64,000 nucleotides of DNA from Salisaeta longa DSM 21114 (GCF_000419585.1 NZ_ATTH01000001.1:2254005-2318004), one strand, 5' to 3'; shown: positions 1-9,579, counted from the first letter of the stretch. Made by a program: numbers and translations. Notes: generated by a model from the sequence alone, not told the origin.

Positions 1-447
1 GCGGGAAAGGTGGGTCCAGCGGCGGGTGAGGCGCGACCGCAGGTAATGAAGCTGTGCGAGCTCGACCTGTGTTTTGGCTGCCCGCGTTTTGGCGCGGCTC
101 GCAAAGATGTCAAGGATGAGCCCGGAGCGGTCGAGCAACTTGCAGTTGACCTGCTTCTCGATGTTGCGCACCTGCACCGGCGCAAGGTCGTCGTCGAAGA
201 TGATCAGGTCGGCGCCATGCCGGTTGGCCATCCGCTGGAGCTGCCGCACCTTGCCCGACCCGATAAACGTCGCCGGATCGGGGCTCGTCATGGACTGCGT
301 CATGCGCTCAACCACCGACGCCCCGGCGGTGCGCGCGAGTTGCTCCAGCTCGTTCAGGTTATCACGGACGTCCCAGCGCGACACATCGGGCGTTGCGACG
401 CCAACTAAAATCGCTGTCTCCAGCGTCTCCTTCGTAGGGGTGTGCAA
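1..447 (-). CDS. hflX: GTPase HflX, N-terminal part (runs off the left edge)
   Basis: This is the 5' portion of the ribosome-associated GTPase HflX, which rescues or splits stalled ribosomes in the cytosol. The readable part is the HflX N-terminal domain: AILVGVATPD near the start, the glycine-rich FIGSGKVRQL segment, LIIFDDDLAPVQVRNIE, then LLDRSGLILDIFA and TQVELAQLHYL leading into RLTRRWTHL. All are hallmarks of the family. The G domain lies outside the window. An in-frame stop precedes the only nearby candidate start, a TTG at 447 (protein beginning LHTPTKETLET), so the start is TTG or an even rarer codon. The family call is secure; the start is not. Confidence 0.9.
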   Translation of the reverse strand, partial: MHTPTKETLETAILVGVATPDVSRWDVRDNLNELEQLARTAGASVVERMTQSMTSPDPATFIGSGKVRQLQRMANRHGADLIIFDDDLAPVQVRNIEKQVNCKLLDRSGLILDIFASRAKTRAAKTQVELAQLHYLRSRLTRRWTHLSR

Positions 448-563
448 AAGTGGAGGGACCGGTTAAGCCCAGATTGTTCGGGGAATACATCGAAGCGGTA
501 TGGAGCAGGATGTACGGCGAATGCAGAGAAATGTTGCGGTTTTGCTGCGTGCGCGCCCCTTCT

Positions 564-2498
564 TTACTCGGGTTGCAGCGTACGCCGGATGGTGCGTGTG
601 GCGGTGGCCTGCGTGCGCGTATCCTCCACGGTGACGGTAATGGCCAGCGCCCGCGGCTTTTTGAGGGCTTCCGTGGCCAGGTCGAGCAGCAGGTACTCGC
701 TGCTGCGCGCAGACGTGCCGGTGTAGGTGGCTTCGGTGGTCGTCGTTTGCACGTCGTCGCGCCACAGGGAGCGCCAGCCGCCCTCGGTGCGCTCGTTTAC
801 GGTGTAGGCCACGCGGTAACGCGTGCGTCCGGTGGCATCTTGCGCGAGTCCGTACACCTCAAAATGCAGCACGAGCGGCGTGCTGGGGGTGAGGGTTGGA
901 AACGGATACGGCGTCGCGCGCGTCAGGGTGCGCGCCGCGGTGTCGGGGAGCGTCATCACTTGCAGATCGCTCATGCGCAGGCCCGGCCCCGGCGGAAGCG
1001 CCGCGAGCGAGTCGCGGAGCACGGTGCCTTGTGCGCGCCGCGGGCCCAGCGTGCGCGCCGCGATGTTGTCGTACTGCGCCCAGTGCACGCGCAGATGCTG
1101 CATGGCCCGCGTGGCTGGCACCTGTAGCGACGCAACCACCGCTGCATCGGAGGAGGCGCGCTGGGCCGTGGCCGGCACCGGACGCACCTGCCGGGCGCGA
1201 TGGGTGACGCGATACGCCCGGTTGTACTGATTGAGGCGAAGGTACAGCAACGCCGCCCGCGCAGAATCACCCCGCAGATCGGCACTGCGCACGCCCCAAT
1301 CAATGGCCAAGCGCGTGCGGCCATCGGGCGTTAGGAAGCGCGTGGTTTGCACCGCCGCAGGCAAGCGCGGCACATCGTCGAGCAGGGCCGTGTACTGCGC
1401 CGGCATCGCCGCCCGCCGCCGACGCGCCGCCTGCACCTCCGCGCGGCGCCCCTGCTGCACGATGCGCGTCACCTGCTGGTTGGGGGGCGGAATGCCCATC
1501 ATAGGATCCCACGAGATGATGCGCGTCTGGTTGATGCCGCTGCCCACCTCCACCGACTGCGTGCTTCCATTGCCAAACGACTGGCCGGTGCGTGCCTCGA
1601 AGGCCGCATCGGCACGGGCCTTCACTGCCTGCATCTCCTGCCAGTCCATGTAGTTGGCCACGTTGTCGTAGCGCGCGCCGTAGTCGATATGCATAAGGGC
1701 CAGTTGCCGGTAGATGTACTCCATGGCGGCCAAGCTGGAATACGCAATGTTGTAGCTGCGCTCCGAGTTGCCGCGCCCGTAGCGGAGGGTGGGGGGCAAC
1801 AGTTCGCGGGGCGTCCCCAGCCGGTAGCAGTCGCCCGGGCGGCGAATGAACAGGTAGTAGCCCGCTTCGTGGATATGGTCGTACGCCCAGAACACGTTCT
1901 CGGGGAAATCGGATGCGCTCACCGGTACGCCAAACCGAAACACGTCCAGGAAAAAGTCGCCACTGTCGTACGTGACGGTTTCGGTGCGCGACGGGGGGCC
2001 GTACTGCACGTACATGTCGCCACGCACGTCCCACCCGGCGGGGGCCTCGGGGCAAGCGTAGGCGTGCTGTGCATGCACAAGGCGCATCACGTGCTCCTCC
2101 AGCCGCTCGTTGACCGCCGTCCCCGGCAGCACGTCTTGGCTGCGCCACCACCGCACAAGGGTAGAGCCCGCCGCCGGGCGAAACCGCCACGCTTCGGCAT
2201 CGGCACCCGGGTTAACGAGAATCTGCTGCTTGAACGCGTCGGACAGCAGGGGGACGAGCTGGGCCACGCGCCGCTGAAAGATCGCTCGCTGCCGCGTGCC
2301 TGCGTTAGGTTTTACGGCGCCAAGCAGACGCCGGTACGTCGCGGCCGCCTGCAGGCGCTCTTGGGTTTGCAGGGGCGGCGTGAGGCGCTGCAGATACGCA
2401 TCGGCAGCGGCAACGGTGAGCGAGTCGCGCGCGGCCGTCGGGGCGGTATCCCCCGTAGGCCCGAAGCCCAAAAGGAGCAAAGCAAGAAGCACAGACAT
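564..2498 (-). CDS. GWxTD domain-containing exported protein
   Basis: A 644-residue protein that starts at the ATG at 2498; an in-frame GTG at 2519 is an alternative. A hydrophobic stretch (SVLLALLLLGFG) at the N-terminus looks like a signal peptide. Around residue 155 the segment AGWDVRGDMYVQYGPPSRTE matches the core of the GWxTD family, which is common in Bacteroidota, Rhodothermota and Gemmatimonadota. The C-terminal half is rich in beta-strand-like sequence, ending in a region that resembles the Ig-like tail of that family. The biochemical function of the family is not established. It lies between hflX on the same strand and a divergent lipid-synthesis pair. Confidence 0.75.
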   Translation of the reverse strand: MSVLLALLLLGFGPTGDTAPTAARDSLTVAAADAYLQRLTPPLQTQERLQAAATYRRLLGAVKPNAGTRQRAIFQRRVAQLVPLLSDAFKQQILVNPGADAEAWRFRPAAGSTLVRWWRSQDVLPGTAVNERLEEHVMRLVHAQHAYACPEAPAGWDVRGDMYVQYGPPSRTETVTYDSGDFFLDVFRFGVPVSASDFPENVFWAYDHIHEAGYYLFIRRPGDCYRLGTPRELLPPTLRYGRGNSERSYNIAYSSLAAMEYIYRQLALMHIDYGARYDNVANYMDWQEMQAVKARADAAFEARTGQSFGNGSTQSVEVGSGINQTRIISWDPMMGIPPPNQQVTRIVQQGRRAEVQAARRRRAAMPAQYTALLDDVPRLPAAVQTTRFLTPDGRTRLAIDWGVRSADLRGDSARAALLYLRLNQYNRAYRVTHRARQVRPVPATAQRASSDAAVVASLQVPATRAMQHLRVHWAQYDNIAARTLGPRRAQGTVLRDSLAALPPGPGLRMSDLQVMTLPDTAARTLTRATPYPFPTLTPSTPLVLHFEVYGLAQDATGRTRYRVAYTVNERTEGGWRSLWRDDVQTTTTEATYTGTSARSSEYLLLDLATEALKKPRALAITVTVEDTRTQATATRTIRRTLQPE

Positions 2499-2682
2499 GA
2501 TCCCTACCGCATAATGCACAGCATCGGGGCGGCTGGCACACCGCCTTCACGTGTTCTCTACGAAAAGCGGCGAGAGATGCTCCCTCATGCGACAACGTCG
2601 TGACGTGCGCTGTGCCTTGGATACTTCTGAGGATTCTATCGTAAGGCATTTTGTCTCTTGTTTTTCTGTGCTCTGTTGTGTC

Positions 2683-3369
2683 ATGGCCCTTGCCGTGCGG
2701 CGCTTTTTATCGGCCTCGCCCATCGAGCGTTGGTCACTCGTCAACGCACTGGGGCTGCTCGTGGCTACGGGCCTCACGCTGTCGTCGGCGTCAATGGCGC
2801 CGGTTGCTCTTGTGGGCATCGGGTTGCTGGCCGGCCTGGGCGGCGTGGCCCGCGAGGATTGGACGCCCAGCGGCCGCTGGGGCTGGGCCAATGCCGTTAC
2901 CGCCGCCCGCGCTGCGGCCGTGGCCGTGTTGCCGCTCGTGCCCCCCACCGGCATCGCGGCTATAGGCCTTGTCATCTTGTGCACGGACGGCCTCGACGGG
3001 TGGCTCGCACGTCGCCAGGGCGAAGCCTCCACCTTTGGGGCCTTCCTGGATAAAGAAACGGACGCCTTCTTTCTGCTTATGCTGTGCCTGCTGGCTGCCC
3101 GTGCGCAGGTGCTGCCCGCGGGCGTTGTGGCGGCGGGGCTGCTCCGTTACGTGTTTGTGCTGGCCCTTTTTTGGCTACAGCCCGAAGCCCCCACGGAACA
3201 GCGCTCGTCGGCGGCCCGCTACGTCTTTGTGGCCGCCGTGCTGGGCCTGCTCCTGCCGTTTGTGGCCCCCCAGGCCCTGGCAGTTCCCGTAGCCCTGCTC
3301 GCGCTCGCTGCTCTGGGGCTCTCGTTTGCCCGATCGTTCTGGTGGATTTTTCGCTTTCGTACCGCCTGA
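2683..3369 (+). CDS. CDP-alcohol phosphatidyltransferase family membrane protein
   Basis: A 228-residue integral membrane enzyme of the CDP-alcohol phosphatidyltransferase family, which moves a phosphatidyl group from a CDP-lipid to an alcohol. The diagnostic motif D-x2-DG-x2-AR-x8-G-x3-D-x3-D is complete: TDGLDGWLARRQGE, then FGAFLDKETDAFF. Several hydrophobic helices surround it. The ATG at 2683 was chosen because the upstream in-frame extension is Cys/Arg-rich and not protein-like. The stop codon shares its last base with the next gene's start (TGATG), so the two are probably translated together. The acceptor alcohol cannot be read from the sequence. Confidence 0.85.
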   Translation: MALAVRRFLSASPIERWSLVNALGLLVATGLTLSSASMAPVALVGIGLLAGLGGVAREDWTPSGRWGWANAVTAARAAAVAVLPLVPPTGIAAIGLVILCTDGLDGWLARRQGEASTFGAFLDKETDAFFLLMLCLLAARAQVLPAGVVAAGLLRYVFVLALFWLQPEAPTEQRSSAARYVFVAAVLGLLLPFVAPQALAVPVALLALAALGLSFARSFWWIFRFRTA

Positions 3370-5120
3370 TGCCTACCGCCTCCCCTTCGCGCTCCGAGGT
3401 GCTGATCTGCTGGATCGGCTTTGCTGCGCTCAACGTGCTGCTGTTTGTGCCTGCGTGGGCCGCTGGGCAGCCCCTCAGTCCCTTTTTCCCGATGAGCGTG
3501 GAGGCGGTGGTGCTAGGCTCGGCGGTGCTGTGGAGCGCGGACCGCGCGTATGCAACGGGGGTGCGGCGCACGGCCGCCGTGCTGTACGGGGCGCTTTTTC
3601 TGTACGCGCTCTACGATGCGGGCATCTACCTTGCCACGCAACGTAGCGCCATCTTTTACGAGGACGCGCAGTACGTCGTGTCGACGGCCTACCTGCTGCA
3701 AAGCTTGCTGTCGTGGTCGCGTGCTGCGCTGCTGGTGGGTACCCTCGCGGGCCTCGCGGTGCTGCTTGGCGGCGTGATGCCGTGGACGTTCCGCGCCATG
3801 GCGCGGGCCGGACGACATCGCGCGTCACGGCGCATCCTGGCCGTCGGACACCTGGTGGTGTGGCCGCTCGTGTTCGTCGTGGCGCCGTGGCAGGCCTGGG
3901 GGGCCGAGAACCTCACCTACCAAACCGGAAACGAGCGCACCCGCGTGCGCACGCTTTCCGGCAAAATTGTGGAAAACGTCCAGGCGTCGCTGCGGCTACA
4001 CCAGCTGCTGGATGAATTGGAGCAGGCACCGGTAGACTCCACCTATTTTGGATACCGCTCGGTGCCGCTGCGCGAACGGCCCAACATCTACCTCCTCATG
4101 GTGGAGTCGTACGGCGCGGTGCTGAACTCGCACCCGGCGCTGCGCGCGCCCTACCGCCGCATGATGCGCCGCATGACCGATTCGTTGGCCGCCGATGGCT
4201 GGCACATGGCCTCGGGGCATGCCGTGGCGCCGGTACGCGGCGGCCGCTCGTGGCTGGCTATTGCCTCCACCCTCACCGGCGCGCGCGTCGGCCATCAGTT
4301 GCTGTTTAAACGATTCGAGCAGCATGCCGCCGGCTACCCGCATCTGGTGGATTTCCTGAACCGGCGCGGCTACCAGACGATGGCCGTGCAGGCGGCCACC
4401 CGCGCGCGGCCCGGCCTGCCGGCGCCCAACACCTACGGCTTCGACCGACTGCTCTACCAAAATGCGCTAAACTATCGTGCGCCCCTGTACGGCTGGGGCG
4501 GCGTGCCCGATCAGTACAGCCTCCACTACGCGCACGCCGTAGCCGACAGCAGCCGGGCGCCGCTCTTCCTCTTTTTTGAGGGCGTCGACTCGCATGCCCT
4601 CTGGAATTACGGATTGCCCCCGTACCTGCCCGACTGGCGCACCTTCAATGCGGCGGCTGCCCATCCGCAGCCCAGATCATGGCTCGATGCCCGCGCGCGC
4701 CTCGAGACGGCGATGCTGCCCGATTCGGTGACGAGCCCACGCATCTACGATGCCCCGGTCACGCAGCGCTACCTGCGCCACATCGCACACGACCTGCGCG
4801 TGGTGCGCGACTTTTTGCGCACGGCGGTGCCGCCCAACAGCCTGGTGCTGCTGATGGGCGATCACCAGCCGCCGGTACTGCCCAGCACCACCGCCGACGT
4901 CCCGCTGCACGTCCTGAGTCGCAACCCGGCGCTGCTCCGCGGCTTCACCTCGCACCTGGGGTTTACGTCGGGGCTGCTGCGACCGCCGGGACAGCCGCTG
5001 GCGCGCGTCCGGCAAGAAGCGCTCTACAGCATCCTCGTGCACATGCTGGCCGACACGTCGCGCACCCCGCGGCCCGCGATTCAGCCCAACGGCATCAGCC
5101 GCGCCCTGCTGGTCCGCTGA
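3369..5120 (+). CDS. Membrane-anchored sulfatase/LTA-synthase-like phosphatase-superfamily protein
   Basis: A 583-residue protein with about five N-terminal membrane helices (residues about 10-190) followed by an extracytoplasmic alkaline-phosphatase-superfamily domain. Visible landmarks are NIYLLMVESYG (first metal-binding strand), RGGRSWLAIASTLTG (the nucleophile region; Ser294 sits where lipoteichoic acid synthases have Thr) and LLMGDHQPPVL (late metal ligands). The family includes phosphoglycerol and phosphoethanolamine transferases acting on envelope lipids or glycans. The start at 3369 overlaps the stop of the CDP-alcohol phosphatidyltransferase by one base, which suggests both act on one envelope lipid. 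The substrate is inferred, not shown. Confidence 0.8.
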   Translation: MPTASPSRSEVLICWIGFAALNVLLFVPAWAAGQPLSPFFPMSVEAVVLGSAVLWSADRAYATGVRRTAAVLYGALFLYALYDAGIYLATQRSAIFYEDAQYVVSTAYLLQSLLSWSRAALLVGTLAGLAVLLGGVMPWTFRAMARAGRHRASRRILAVGHLVVWPLVFVVAPWQAWGAENLTYQTGNERTRVRTLSGKIVENVQASLRLHQLLDELEQAPVDSTYFGYRSVPLRERPNIYLLMVESYGAVLNSHPALRAPYRRMMRRMTDSLAADGWHMASGHAVAPVRGGRSWLAIASTLTGARVGHQLLFKRFEQHAAGYPHLVDFLNRRGYQTMAVQAATRARPGLPAPNTYGFDRLLYQNALNYRAPLYGWGGVPDQYSLHYAHAVADSSRAPLFLFFEGVDSHALWNYGLPPYLPDWRTFNAAAAHPQPRSWLDARARLETAMLPDSVTSPRIYDAPVTQRYLRHIAHDLRVVRDFLRTAVPPNSLVLLMGDHQPPVLPSTTADVPLHVLSRNPALLRGFTSHLGFTSGLLRPPGQPLARVRQEALYSILVHMLADTSRTPRPAIQPNGISRALLVR

Positions 5121-5137
5121 ACCATCGGCTACGTGCC

Positions 5138-5593
5138 TCAGTCGCGCTCGTAGTAGATGTGCTGCGAGACAAAGTGCTCGCCGCTGTCTGATGACGAAAA
5201 CGACGTCTCCACACCGCAATCCTGCGAATCGCTCACGCTGAACGACACAAGTGCGGAGTCATCATAATCATCGTCTTCCGCAACAACATCGAATCCGCAT
5301 TCGACTTCAACGTCAATGTCGCTGATTTCGGATGAGCCTCGGACGTAAATGTAGTAGCGATTGCCCGCATAGAACCGGCGCGTAAACGTCTTACTCTTGT
5401 CCGTATCCAAACGAAAAATCCGATACCCTGAAAGGTTCATGCCGGACCGGCTAAGCATTCGATCCATCGAGTCGTGATCGTCATCAACCAGTAGAAGCAA
5501 CTGATCGTCAGATGTTTGTGCCAAAGCAGGGTGCGTGGCAAAGCCAACGACAAAAACCAAGACAGCCCATAGTACAGCGTTTCTGTAGGTCAT
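5138..5593 (-). CDS. Small acidic secreted protein, unrecognised
   Basis: A 151-residue protein that starts at the ATG at 5593, giving a clean signal peptide (AVLWAVLVFVVGFATHPALA, cleavage likely after ALA-Q). The mature part is very acidic, with runs such as AEDDDYDDS, two cysteines (ECGF and DCGV) that could form a disulfide, and many serines. I do not recognise a family. Base composition is clearly lower in GC than the neighbours, and the 140 bp upstream are AT-rich, which hints at a later acquisition. It is transcribed convergently to the sulfatase-fold gene, with 17 bp between the stops. Confidence 0.6.
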   Translation of the reverse strand: MTYRNAVLWAVLVFVVGFATHPALAQTSDDQLLLLVDDDHDSMDRMLSRSGMNLSGYRIFRLDTDKSKTFTRRFYAGNRYYIYVRGSSEISDIDVEVECGFDVVAEDDDYDDSALVSFSVSDSQDCGVETSFSSSDSGEHFVSQHIYYERD

Positions 5594-5732
5594 GGGGCGA
5601 GACAGGTGGTGTTTTGTATTGTGATGTTGCAAGAAATGCACAAAAGTGTAAATTATGCAAGCAAGAATGACTCTTATCTACACCTCATCGCAATGCTATA
5701 AATGTTTTATTGCACAAACTGGCATCCAACAA

Positions 5733-6839
5733 CTAATCGAAAGCATCTTGCGTAGCTTTCCATAGGCGCATTGCTGCTTCGTCCCATGTAGGAAATGATG
5801 CAGCCGCTTGCTGCGCCGCTGCCTGCGCCGCTTCGCGCGCGGCGCCATCCACAATGAGGCGTTGCAGCGCCTTCCGGAGCGCTTCCGTGTCGCCGGCCGG
5901 TACCAGCGCGCCCGCCGGGGCCGCTCCCAGATTGTCGGGGAGGCCGCCCACCCGGTAGGCCACCACCGCACAGCCGCCGGCGAGGGCCTCGCGCGTGGCC
6001 ATGCTGCACGTCTCGAAGCGCGAGGGCAACACGAATACGTCGGCCGCTTGGTACAGCGCCGGCATCTCAGGCGACGGCACGGCGCCCCGGATGTCGAAGC
6101 GGTCAGCGACCGGCGTGGCCTCGATGGCAGCCCGCACCGCGCGGCCCGCGTCGGGGTCCAGCGCATCGTCGCCCACCAGCGTCCACTGCCAATCCTCCGC
6201 CGGGAGCGCGCTGAGTACCGCTACCAGTTGTGGCACTTGTTTGCCTGGCACCCAGTTCGCTACGGTAAGCAGTTGTACCGGGCGCTGCGGCGGGGCAGGG
6301 GCAGACGCGTCGGTACGAAAGCGGGCGTCGAGGCCGGGCGGCACCACATGACAACGTGCGGGGGCCGTTGGCACCGCATGCAGCGCCCGGCACACATACG
6401 CGCTGGGGGCCACTACGGCGTCAAACAACGCCAGCGCCCCGTGCTCGCCCGGATCATCTGCGGCCGTCGGGTCGACGCACGCGAGGTAGTGGGCCAGCAA
6501 CACAAGATGCGCATCGGGATGGGCGGCACGGAGCGCCTGCAGCGCCTCACGATGCCGCAACAGCAAGCTGTCGACAATCACCACCGCGCCGGGCGGCACC
6601 GCCGGAAGGGACGGCGGCGCATGGGCTGTGGGCCACGTCCACACGGTGGGCGGCGGCGCGGGCCACGCATCCAGCACCCGCCGGTTGTAGCGATTCCCGC
6701 CGGTGGGCAGCGCTTGGATGTCGGGCACGATCCAGCCTACAGGGCGCGGCATATCCCACAACGTCAGTTGCGTGCGGAGGCCAAGCACAGGCCCGTACCA
6801 AAACGGAGCGTCTGCGCTTGCATGAGCAGTGTGCTGCAT
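5733..6839 (-). CDS. Glycosyltransferase family 4 (GT-B fold)
   Basis: A 368-residue cytosolic glycosyltransferase. The C-terminal half has the GT4 signatures: QLLTVANWVPGKQ (start of the donor domain), VPSPEMPALYQAADVFVLPS, and the FETCSMATREALAGG nucleotide-sugar binding motif with the E-x7-E pattern, followed by VVAYRVGGLPD. The N-terminal acceptor domain is Ala/Pro-rich and less conserved. The start ATG at 6839 follows a region with no other in-frame start. The acceptor and donor sugars cannot be deduced. It stands apart from the polysaccharide cluster at 33-39 kb. Confidence 0.85.
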   Translation of the reverse strand: MQHTAHASADAPFWYGPVLGLRTQLTLWDMPRPVGWIVPDIQALPTGGNRYNRRVLDAWPAPPPTVWTWPTAHAPPSLPAVPPGAVVIVDSLLLRHREALQALRAAHPDAHLVLLAHYLACVDPTAADDPGEHGALALFDAVVAPSAYVCRALHAVPTAPARCHVVPPGLDARFRTDASAPAPPQRPVQLLTVANWVPGKQVPQLVAVLSALPAEDWQWTLVGDDALDPDAGRAVRAAIEATPVADRFDIRGAVPSPEMPALYQAADVFVLPSRFETCSMATREALAGGCAVVAYRVGGLPDNLGAAPAGALVPAGDTEALRKALQRLIVDGAAREAAQAAAQQAAASFPTWDEAAMRLWKATQDAFD

Positions 6840-7068
6840 CTGTTCTGAAGCGGCGCTGCCTTACTCGGGGACTGAGCCCAATATGCGACAACAGAGGCGC
6901 CGCCGTGTCGCGCTATTTGGTCAGGGATCAAGGCACCAGCTTGGGAGACCCGCCGCCATCCTAATTGATCGCTAATCCGGTTCTCATTGCGCTATAAGAT
7001 CTCCAGTCAGAGCGGACAGTCGGAGAGGGTGACCCTCCGGCGAACTTCATATCAATCACCATGGCGCA

Positions 7069-8427
7069 ATGATTCAATCGTTCTGGCAGAGAAAGCTCCT
7101 TATGGGCATTTTGGTGAGTGCCCTGGGGCTTTTGGCAGCCTCCGGCAACTACGACGTCTCGGCACATCCGCGCTCGGTTTCCGACACGCTTTTCTTCAAA
7201 GAAGCCACGGCGCTGCTCCTGAAGAACAACCCGCAGCTCCGTGCGGCCCGCGCTCGCACACAAGCCCTGAGCATGGGGGCACAGGCCCAATCCCTCTTCC
7301 CCAACCCAACGCTTGGACTGTCCGAAGAATACACGCCGTATACCAACGCCGACGGCGCCGACAATGAGTGGTTTCTGCAACTCAGCCAGCCCTTGAGGTA
7401 TCCGGGCGAGCAGCGCGCCCGGCGCCAGGCGGCAGAAGCAGCAAGTCGAGCAGCGAAGGCAGCGCTCCAGGAAACGCGCACCGCGCTGTACAACTCGCTT
7501 CGCCGCCGATACCTGAACGTTGTGGTTGCAAGCGCCCGTCTGCGAATTTTGAAGCGTTACACAGAGGCCGTCCGCCGCGCGGCCCGTGCTGCTACCGCAC
7601 GGTATGAGGAGGGCGACCTGAGCGCCATTCGCTACAGTCGGCTCATGAGTGCTCGGGCCACCTATGAAAGCGACCTTGCAGCCGCTCAGCGCAAGCGCCA
7701 AGCAGCTCAGATGCAGCTGACATACATGCTTATGGGCCAACAGACGCAAGGCCTCGACGGGCCCTCGCAGATCGGAGCATACGTGATTCCAGACTCCCTT
7801 TCTTTTCGAGCAATCACCGTAAACGCGCCAGCCGCCGTAGCAGCAGCCACGAGCCGGCGCCCGCTACTGAAGGCCCAGCAAGCCCGCGTTGAGTATGCGC
7901 GACAGACCCTCAGGGCCACGCGCTACCAGCAATATCCGGGGTTGGGCCTTTCGGCAGGCCCCAAACGGCTTGCCACGCCCGGTGGCAGCAGCCTCGGCTT
8001 TACCGCTGGAATAACCATGACACTGCCGTTGTGGAACGGCGGTCGCACGGCGGTGGAGGCACAACGCGGGCGTCGCAACCAGGCCCAGGCCCAGCTCGAC
8101 GCCTTCCAGCGCAGTGTAGCGGGAAGCGTACACGACGCTCTGCGCCGCCTCAAAAGCGCACAAACTCTTCTGCAGACGTCAGATCTCCAGGTGACGACCT
8201 CCCTCCAAGATGCGCTGTTCGTCTACGAGCAGGGCGAGATCACCCTGTTCGAACTGCTGGACACCATCGCCTCGGCCCGTCGAACGGAACTGCTGCAAGT
8301 TCGCCTAAGGGCCGAGTACTTCCGCGCCCTCTACGACCTGGAGACGGCCATTGGCGTTGGGCCGCACGATGCACCGATTGTCGTGGAGGGGGCGCTCTCC
8401 CCGCTTCGCTCTGCCCGACTTCCGTAA
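7069..8427 (+). CDS. cusC: TolC/CusC-type outer-membrane efflux channel
   Basis: A 452-residue outer-membrane efflux protein with an N-terminal signal-like segment (GILVSALGLLAASG) and two OEP repeats of long amphipathic helices. The typical phrase KNNPQLRAARAR opens repeat 1, and LFPNPTLGLSEEY follows. It is the channel of a tripartite heavy-metal exporter whose adaptor and RND pump follow in order. An ATG at 7102 would also give a signal peptide. A short dyad (GAGGG-TGA-CCCTC, 7025-7037) lies 31 bp upstream and could be an operator or a chance hairpin. The gene symbol reflects operon position, not proven metal specificity. Confidence 0.85.
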   Translation: MIQSFWQRKLLMGILVSALGLLAASGNYDVSAHPRSVSDTLFFKEATALLLKNNPQLRAARARTQALSMGAQAQSLFPNPTLGLSEEYTPYTNADGADNEWFLQLSQPLRYPGEQRARRQAAEAASRAAKAALQETRTALYNSLRRRYLNVVVASARLRILKRYTEAVRRAARAATARYEEGDLSAIRYSRLMSARATYESDLAAAQRKRQAAQMQLTYMLMGQQTQGLDGPSQIGAYVIPDSLSFRAITVNAPAAVAAATSRRPLLKAQQARVEYARQTLRATRYQQYPGLGLSAGPKRLATPGGSSLGFTAGITMTLPLWNGGRTAVEAQRGRRNQAQAQLDAFQRSVAGSVHDALRRLKSAQTLLQTSDLQVTTSLQDALFVYEQGEITLFELLDTIASARRTELLQVRLRAEYFRALYDLETAIGVGPHDAPIVVEGALSPLRSARLP

Positions 8428-8472
8428 CACGTACCCACCGCACCTTCACGAATGACTTTCTTTCCGCACTGT

Positions 8473-9579
8473 ATGTCTTCCGTTCGACTGTTTTCCCTTG
8501 TATTTCTCGTTCTCCTGCTTGCGGGTTGCGGAACTTCAGACCAATCGGCTGCGCCCTCTACGGCAGCCGACACCGCTGCCGCACCTGCAAACACCATTAC
8601 GTTGTCGAGGGCTGAGCTCGACGAAATAGACCCACAAACTGTTAGGGTTGCCCTGAAGCCTGTTATTACTACCCTTGAGTTTCCGGCAAAGGTACGTCCA
8701 TCGGCAAATCAGGAGGCATATGCCACCGCGCTGGTAAGCGGTCGCGTGGAGCAGCTCCGCGCCTCGGTAGGCACGCGCGTCGAGAAGGGCGAGGTGCTCG
8801 CCGAGATCACTGCTCCCGAACTCAGCCAGATGGTCGCGGACCTGCGCGCGGCCCGCGATGCGCTGGACCGCCAGCAGCGCCTCAAGGAACGGGGCCTAGC
8901 TGTTGAAAAGAATGTGCGAGCGGCCAAGCGCAACTGGGAAGCCGCCCGGCAACACCTCCGCTCCATTGGGCTATCGGCCGGCCGCATCAAGCAAGTAGCT
9001 TCAGGAAAGAAAGACCTGTTCACCTTGCCGTTAGAAGCTCCGATTGCCGGCACCGTACTTAACCGCATGGTCGTGCTCGGCGCTCCGGTGAACGCGGGCA
9101 GCAAGCTCTATCACATCGCCAGCCTGCAGCCTATTCGGGTGGTGGCTCGCATCTTCGAACAATCCCTCGACGAGGTACGGGTGGGCCAATCGGTCGCCAT
9201 CACCACACCGATGACCGATCGCGTTTATGAAGGCACGATCGACCGAATCACGCCGCAGGTGGATGACAAGAGCCGAGCTGCTACTGCCCACGTCGTACTT
9301 GACAATTCCGACGGGACGCTTCGTCCGGGCATGTACGCCGCCATGAAGGTCCACCAAACGTCTGCCGTGCAAGCGTCGCTCCCTTCCGACGTGCTACTGA
9401 CCGATGATTCGGGCGCCTACCTGCTTGTCCGCGAGGGTGCCCGGCAGTTTCGGCGCGTTTACGTAGACGCACAAGCAGAGACGGCAGGCGACGTTGCCGT
9501 ACCTTCGCTCAAAGTGGGCACTGAGGTTGTAACGAAGGGCGCTTACCAAATTGCAAGCGCCCTCAATCAGCGCGGATAG
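8473..9579 (+). CDS. cusB: RND efflux periplasmic adaptor lipoprotein (CusB/CzcB type)
   Basis: A 368-residue membrane-fusion protein. The ATG at 8473 gives a lipoprotein signal peptide with lipobox LAGC (Cys19), so the protein should be anchored to a membrane from the periplasm. The order is typical for the family: beta-barrel start (TTLEFPAKVRP), lipoyl half-motif (VEQLRASVGTRVEKGEVLAEI), short coiled-coil hairpin, second lipoyl half (LEAPIAGTVLNRMVVLGAPV) and the barrel segment GQSVAITTPMTDRVYEGTID. An in-frame ATG at 8452 is less likely. It connects the RND pump encoded next to the outer-membrane channel encoded before it. Confidence 0.88.
   Translation: MSSVRLFSLVFLVLLLAGCGTSDQSAAPSTAADTAAAPANTITLSRAELDEIDPQTVRVALKPVITTLEFPAKVRPSANQEAYATALVSGRVEQLRASVGTRVEKGEVLAEITAPELSQMVADLRAARDALDRQQRLKERGLAVEKNVRAAKRNWEAARQHLRSIGLSAGRIKQVASGKKDLFTLPLEAPIAGTVLNRMVVLGAPVNAGSKLYHIASLQPIRVVARIFEQSLDEVRVGQSVAITTPMTDRVYEGTIDRITPQVDDKSRAATAHVVLDNSDGTLRPGMYAAMKVHQTSAVQASLPSDVLLTDDSGAYLLVREGARQFRRVYVDAQAETAGDVAVPSLKVGTEVVTKGAYQIASALNQRG

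Noticed and set aside
7021-7040. Short dyad GAGGG-TGA-CCCTC upstream of the efflux operon as a regulator operator
   Set aside because: Arms are only five bases and it is not repeated elsewhere; not enough to call an operator.
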